Source of the DNA: Candidatus Kaiserbacteria bacterium | Lineage (GTDB): Bacteria; Patescibacteriota; Minisyncoccia; Phycocordibacterales; UBA2100 | DNA: 5,924 nt | NCBI GenBank assembly: GCA_024654165.1 | Contig: JANLIP010000082.1 | Coordinates: forward strand, 1 to 5,924 | Direction of reading: 5' to 3' | Part shown: positions 4,760 through 5,924 of the stretch, one piece after another | Numbering within the stretch: the first letter of the stretch is position 1 | Layout of the letters: every line of letters begins with the position of its first letter | Made by a program: the position numbers and the translations under genes | Notes under the pieces: generated by a model | Told to the model about the DNA's origin: nothing | Seen by the model: only the letters and a program-made list of their open reading frames with translations | Database searches by the model: none

Positions 4760-4805
4760 AACAATGCATCGCATTGTTCGCCCGATCATTTGTAAAACAA
4801 ATGAT
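4760..4805 (+). repeat. Two adjacent hairpins in the DUF378 upstream region
   Basis: Hairpin one has an 8-bp perfect stem: aacaatgc (4760-4767) and gcattgtt (4771-4778) around atc. Hairpin two has a 9-bp perfect stem: atcatttgt (4785-4793) and acaaatgat (4797-4805) around aaa. If transcription starts at the upstream promoter candidate, both would fold in the leader of the DUF378 mRNA. Neither is followed by a T-tract, so they are not ordinary terminators. Confidence 0.55.
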
Positions 4806-4842
4806 TTAGGGTCGAGTTACCAGACAATCATTTTCAAAAAAC

Positions 4843-5061
4843 ATGAAAAAGTTGCACGGTGTTGCCTTTATTCTCCTTGTTGTTGGAGGCCTCAATTGGG
4901 GTCTTACTGCTCTTGGATTCAATGTAGTCAACATGCTTCTCGGTTCTTGGCCAGCGGTTGAAACAATCGTCTACCTATTGGTGGGTATTTCTGCAATCTA
5001 CATAGCAGTTACACACAAGAAGGATTGCAAAGATTGCGGTGTTGGTGCTACGACAATGTAA
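4843..5061 (+). CDS. DUF378 family two-helix membrane protein with C-terminal CxxC
   Basis: This 72-residue protein starts MKKLHGVAFILLVVGGLNWGL, the hallmark of the DUF378 (YuzA-like) family. Two transmembrane segments are clear: about 6-25 and 40-57, joined by a short loop with FNVVNMLLGSWP. Family function is unknown. After the second helix comes a Lys/Asp-rich tail with Cys62-Lys-Asp-Cys65, a possible metal or redox pair that the bare domain does not need. ATG 4843 follows an A-rich stretch (ttttcaaaaaac) without a Shine-Dalgarno site. Codon choice leans to T-ending codons (ctt, gtt, ggt), unlike the GCG/CGC-rich neighbours, which may mean high expression or a different origin. A strong terminator follows 18 bp after the stop, so it is probably a single-gene transcript. 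Confidence 0.9.
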   Translation: MKKLHGVAFILLVVGGLNWGLTALGFNVVNMLLGSWPAVETIVYLLVGISAIYIAVTHKKDCKDCGVGATTM

Positions 5062-5079
5062 AAGCCTTTTTGTTTGTGG

Positions 5080-5111
5080 AAAACAGGCCGTTCTCCTTAA
5101 CGGTCTGTTTT
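5080..5111. terminator. Bidirectional intrinsic terminator between DUF378 and mntH
   Basis: aaaacaggccgtt (5080-5092) pairs with aacggtctgtttt (5099-5111) around a 6-base loop. The stem is 13 bp with one G-U type pair, and it has T-runs on both strands. It lies between convergent genes, 18 bp after the DUF378 stop and 32 bp after the mntH stop, so it can end both transcripts. Confidence 0.85.
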
Positions 5112-5143
5112 CATTTAGGGGGCTTTAGTGCCCGTCCGCGCAA

Positions 5144-5924
5144 CTAACCTGTAAATAGATTGTAAATCAGCCACATGTTTAAGACCACGATACACAGCGC
5201 TATCACATACGCAGTTATTTTGAGCCACATTTTGTTCGCAAAGTCCCCCATTTTCTTTTTGTCGCTTGTAAACATGACGAGGGGAATCACCGCGAAGGGC
5301 AATTGAATGCTGAGTACCACCTGACTCAATATGAGAAGCTTGCCGACGCCAAAATCTTGGAAGAACAGGATAACGGCAAGCGCCGGAACTATCGCGAGCA
5401 ATCGCGTTGTCATTCTTCGCAGCCACGGACGCATTTTCAGATTAAGAAATCCTTCCATTATTATCTGCCCCGTGAGCGTCCCCGTGAGCGTTGAATTCTG
5501 CCCTGAAGCAAGAAGCGCCAAAGCAAAAACGATGCTCGCAAGGGAGGTGCCCAGAAGCGGAGTCAGAAGCTCGTACGCTCTATCAATGTCCGCGACATCC
5601 GCATTGCCGGAAAAGTGGAATACGGAGGCCGACATTATAAGAATAGCCGCGTTCACGAAGAACGCCCCCATAAGCGCAATCACCGTATCAATGGTTGCGA
5701 ACTTAACAGCCTCTTTCTTGCCCGCGAGGTCGCGCACGAAGGCCCTTGTCTGGACAACGGAAGAGTGCAGGAACAGATTATGCGGCATCACCGTTGCGCC
5801 GATGATGCCGAGCGCGATGTACAGCATCTCCTTATCGCTAAAAATGGCGACGGAAGGAATGAAGCCGGCGAGAAGGGGAGCGATTTCCGGCCGTGAGAGA
5901 ATAAGCTCCAAACCGAACGCGACT
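5144..5924 (-). CDS. mntH: NRAMP-family Mn2+/Fe2+ transporter, C-terminal part (partial)
   Basis: About 259 residues and the TAG stop are visible. The frame stays open to the window edge (VAFGLELILSRPE), so the TTG at 5911 is not the real start and the N-terminal third, including the DPGN metal motif of helix 1, is missing. NRAMP proteins are proton-coupled importers of divalent metals in the inner membrane. The second metal-site motif is intact in helix 6: GATVMPHNLFLHSSVVQTR (fragment residues 42-60), with the Met and the His expected. Next come the conserved helix with SGQNSTLTGTLTGQIIMEGFL (about 140-160) and LILSQVVLSIQLPFAVIPL near the C-terminus. The Met favours Mn2+/Fe2+ over Mg2+ or Ca2+. 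No regulator site can be seen because the promoter lies outside. It is convergent with DUF378 and shares its terminator. Confidence 0.95.
   Translation of the reverse strand, partial: VAFGLELILSRPEIAPLLAGFIPSVAIFSDKEMLYIALGIIGATVMPHNLFLHSSVVQTRAFVRDLAGKKEAVKFATIDTVIALMGAFFVNAAILIMSASVFHFSGNADVADIDRAYELLTPLLGTSLASIVFALALLASGQNSTLTGTLTGQIIMEGFLNLKMRPWLRRMTTRLLAIVPALAVILFFQDFGVGKLLILSQVVLSIQLPFAVIPLVMFTSDKKKMGDFANKMWLKITAYVIALCIVVLNMWLIYNLFTG

Larger units (their letters stand above)
4599..4842. promoter_or_regulatory. Divergent intergenic region between slipin and DUF378 genes
   Basis: This AT-rich region must carry promoters for both outward genes. For the plus strand, ttgaac (4657-4662) and tatatt (4679-4684) with a 16-bp spacer form a plausible promoter, which would give a leader of about 150 nt containing two hairpins. 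For the minus strand, tataag (around 4676-4681, read in reverse) is a possible -10 without a clear -35. An imperfect direct repeat lies at 4609-4624 and 4731-4752. No tRNA fold or small ORF could be supported. Confidence 0.4.

Noticed and set aside
4599..4842. tRNA or other known RNA gene in the divergent region
   Set aside because: No cloverleaf with acceptor stem, T-loop motif and CCA-adjacent end could be built. The two hairpins are too short and separate.
5144..5911. Complete NRAMP-like gene starting at the TTG codon 5911
   Set aside because: The frame continues to the window edge with family-like residues (VAFGLEL), and the N-terminal metal-site helix is missing, so the gene is cut by the window and TTG is an internal Leu.

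Overview
The window looks like a piece of chromosome from a small-genome bacterium, most plausibly a Patescibacteria/CPR lineage such as Parcubacteria. That is an inference from the gene mix, tight gene packing, weak or absent Shine-Dalgarno sites at most starts, and short dispersed palindromes between genes. No rRNA or other marker fixes the taxon. No phage, transposase, CRISPR array or tRNA is visible.

Layout, left to right. (1) 3-227, plus strand: the last 74 residues of an E. coli-type adenylosuccinate lyase (PurB). (2) 250-674: a small cysteine-free ArsR-family regulator (329-595), bracketed by two related perfect palindromes of 40 and 32 bp. (3) 596-893: a non-coding stretch with three short GAGG...CCTC hairpins and a cluster of GTCGGG inverted repeats. 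(4) 894-4598, minus strand: five co-directional genes, read right to left as slipin (SPFH), stand-alone IMP cyclohydrolase domain (PurH N-terminal half), DUF1993 protein, ABC-2 type ATPase and ABC-2 type permease. Gaps are 21, 139, 11 and 39 bp. The 139-bp gap holds a branched inverted-repeat structure, and the 39-bp gap holds two more GAGG...CCTC repeats, one of which supplies the permease ribosome binding site. (5) 4599-4842: a divergent intergenic region with an imperfect direct repeat and two hairpins. (6) 4843-5061, plus strand: a two-helix DUF378 membrane protein with a CxxC tail. (7) 5080-5111: a terminator shared with the convergent gene. (8) 5144-5924, minus strand: the C-terminal two thirds of an NRAMP/MntH metal-ion transporter that runs off the window.

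How they fit together. PurB and the IMP cyclohydrolase domain act at neighbouring late steps of IMP synthesis (SAICAR to AICAR; FAICAR to IMP), though they are on opposite strands and 3 kb apart. The ATPase and permease form one ABC exporter. DUF1993 sits 11 bp before the ATPase and is probably co-transcribed with it. MntH would import Mn2+/Fe2+ with protons. The ArsR protein lacks the usual metal-binding cysteines, so nothing in the sequence links it to MntH.

The signals most worth following are the palindrome pair around arsR, which differ only by symmetry-preserving substitutions; the GAGG...CCTC repeat family with one copy over a translation start; the cruciform element at 3111-3201; and the single-domain PurH with an altered active-site segment.
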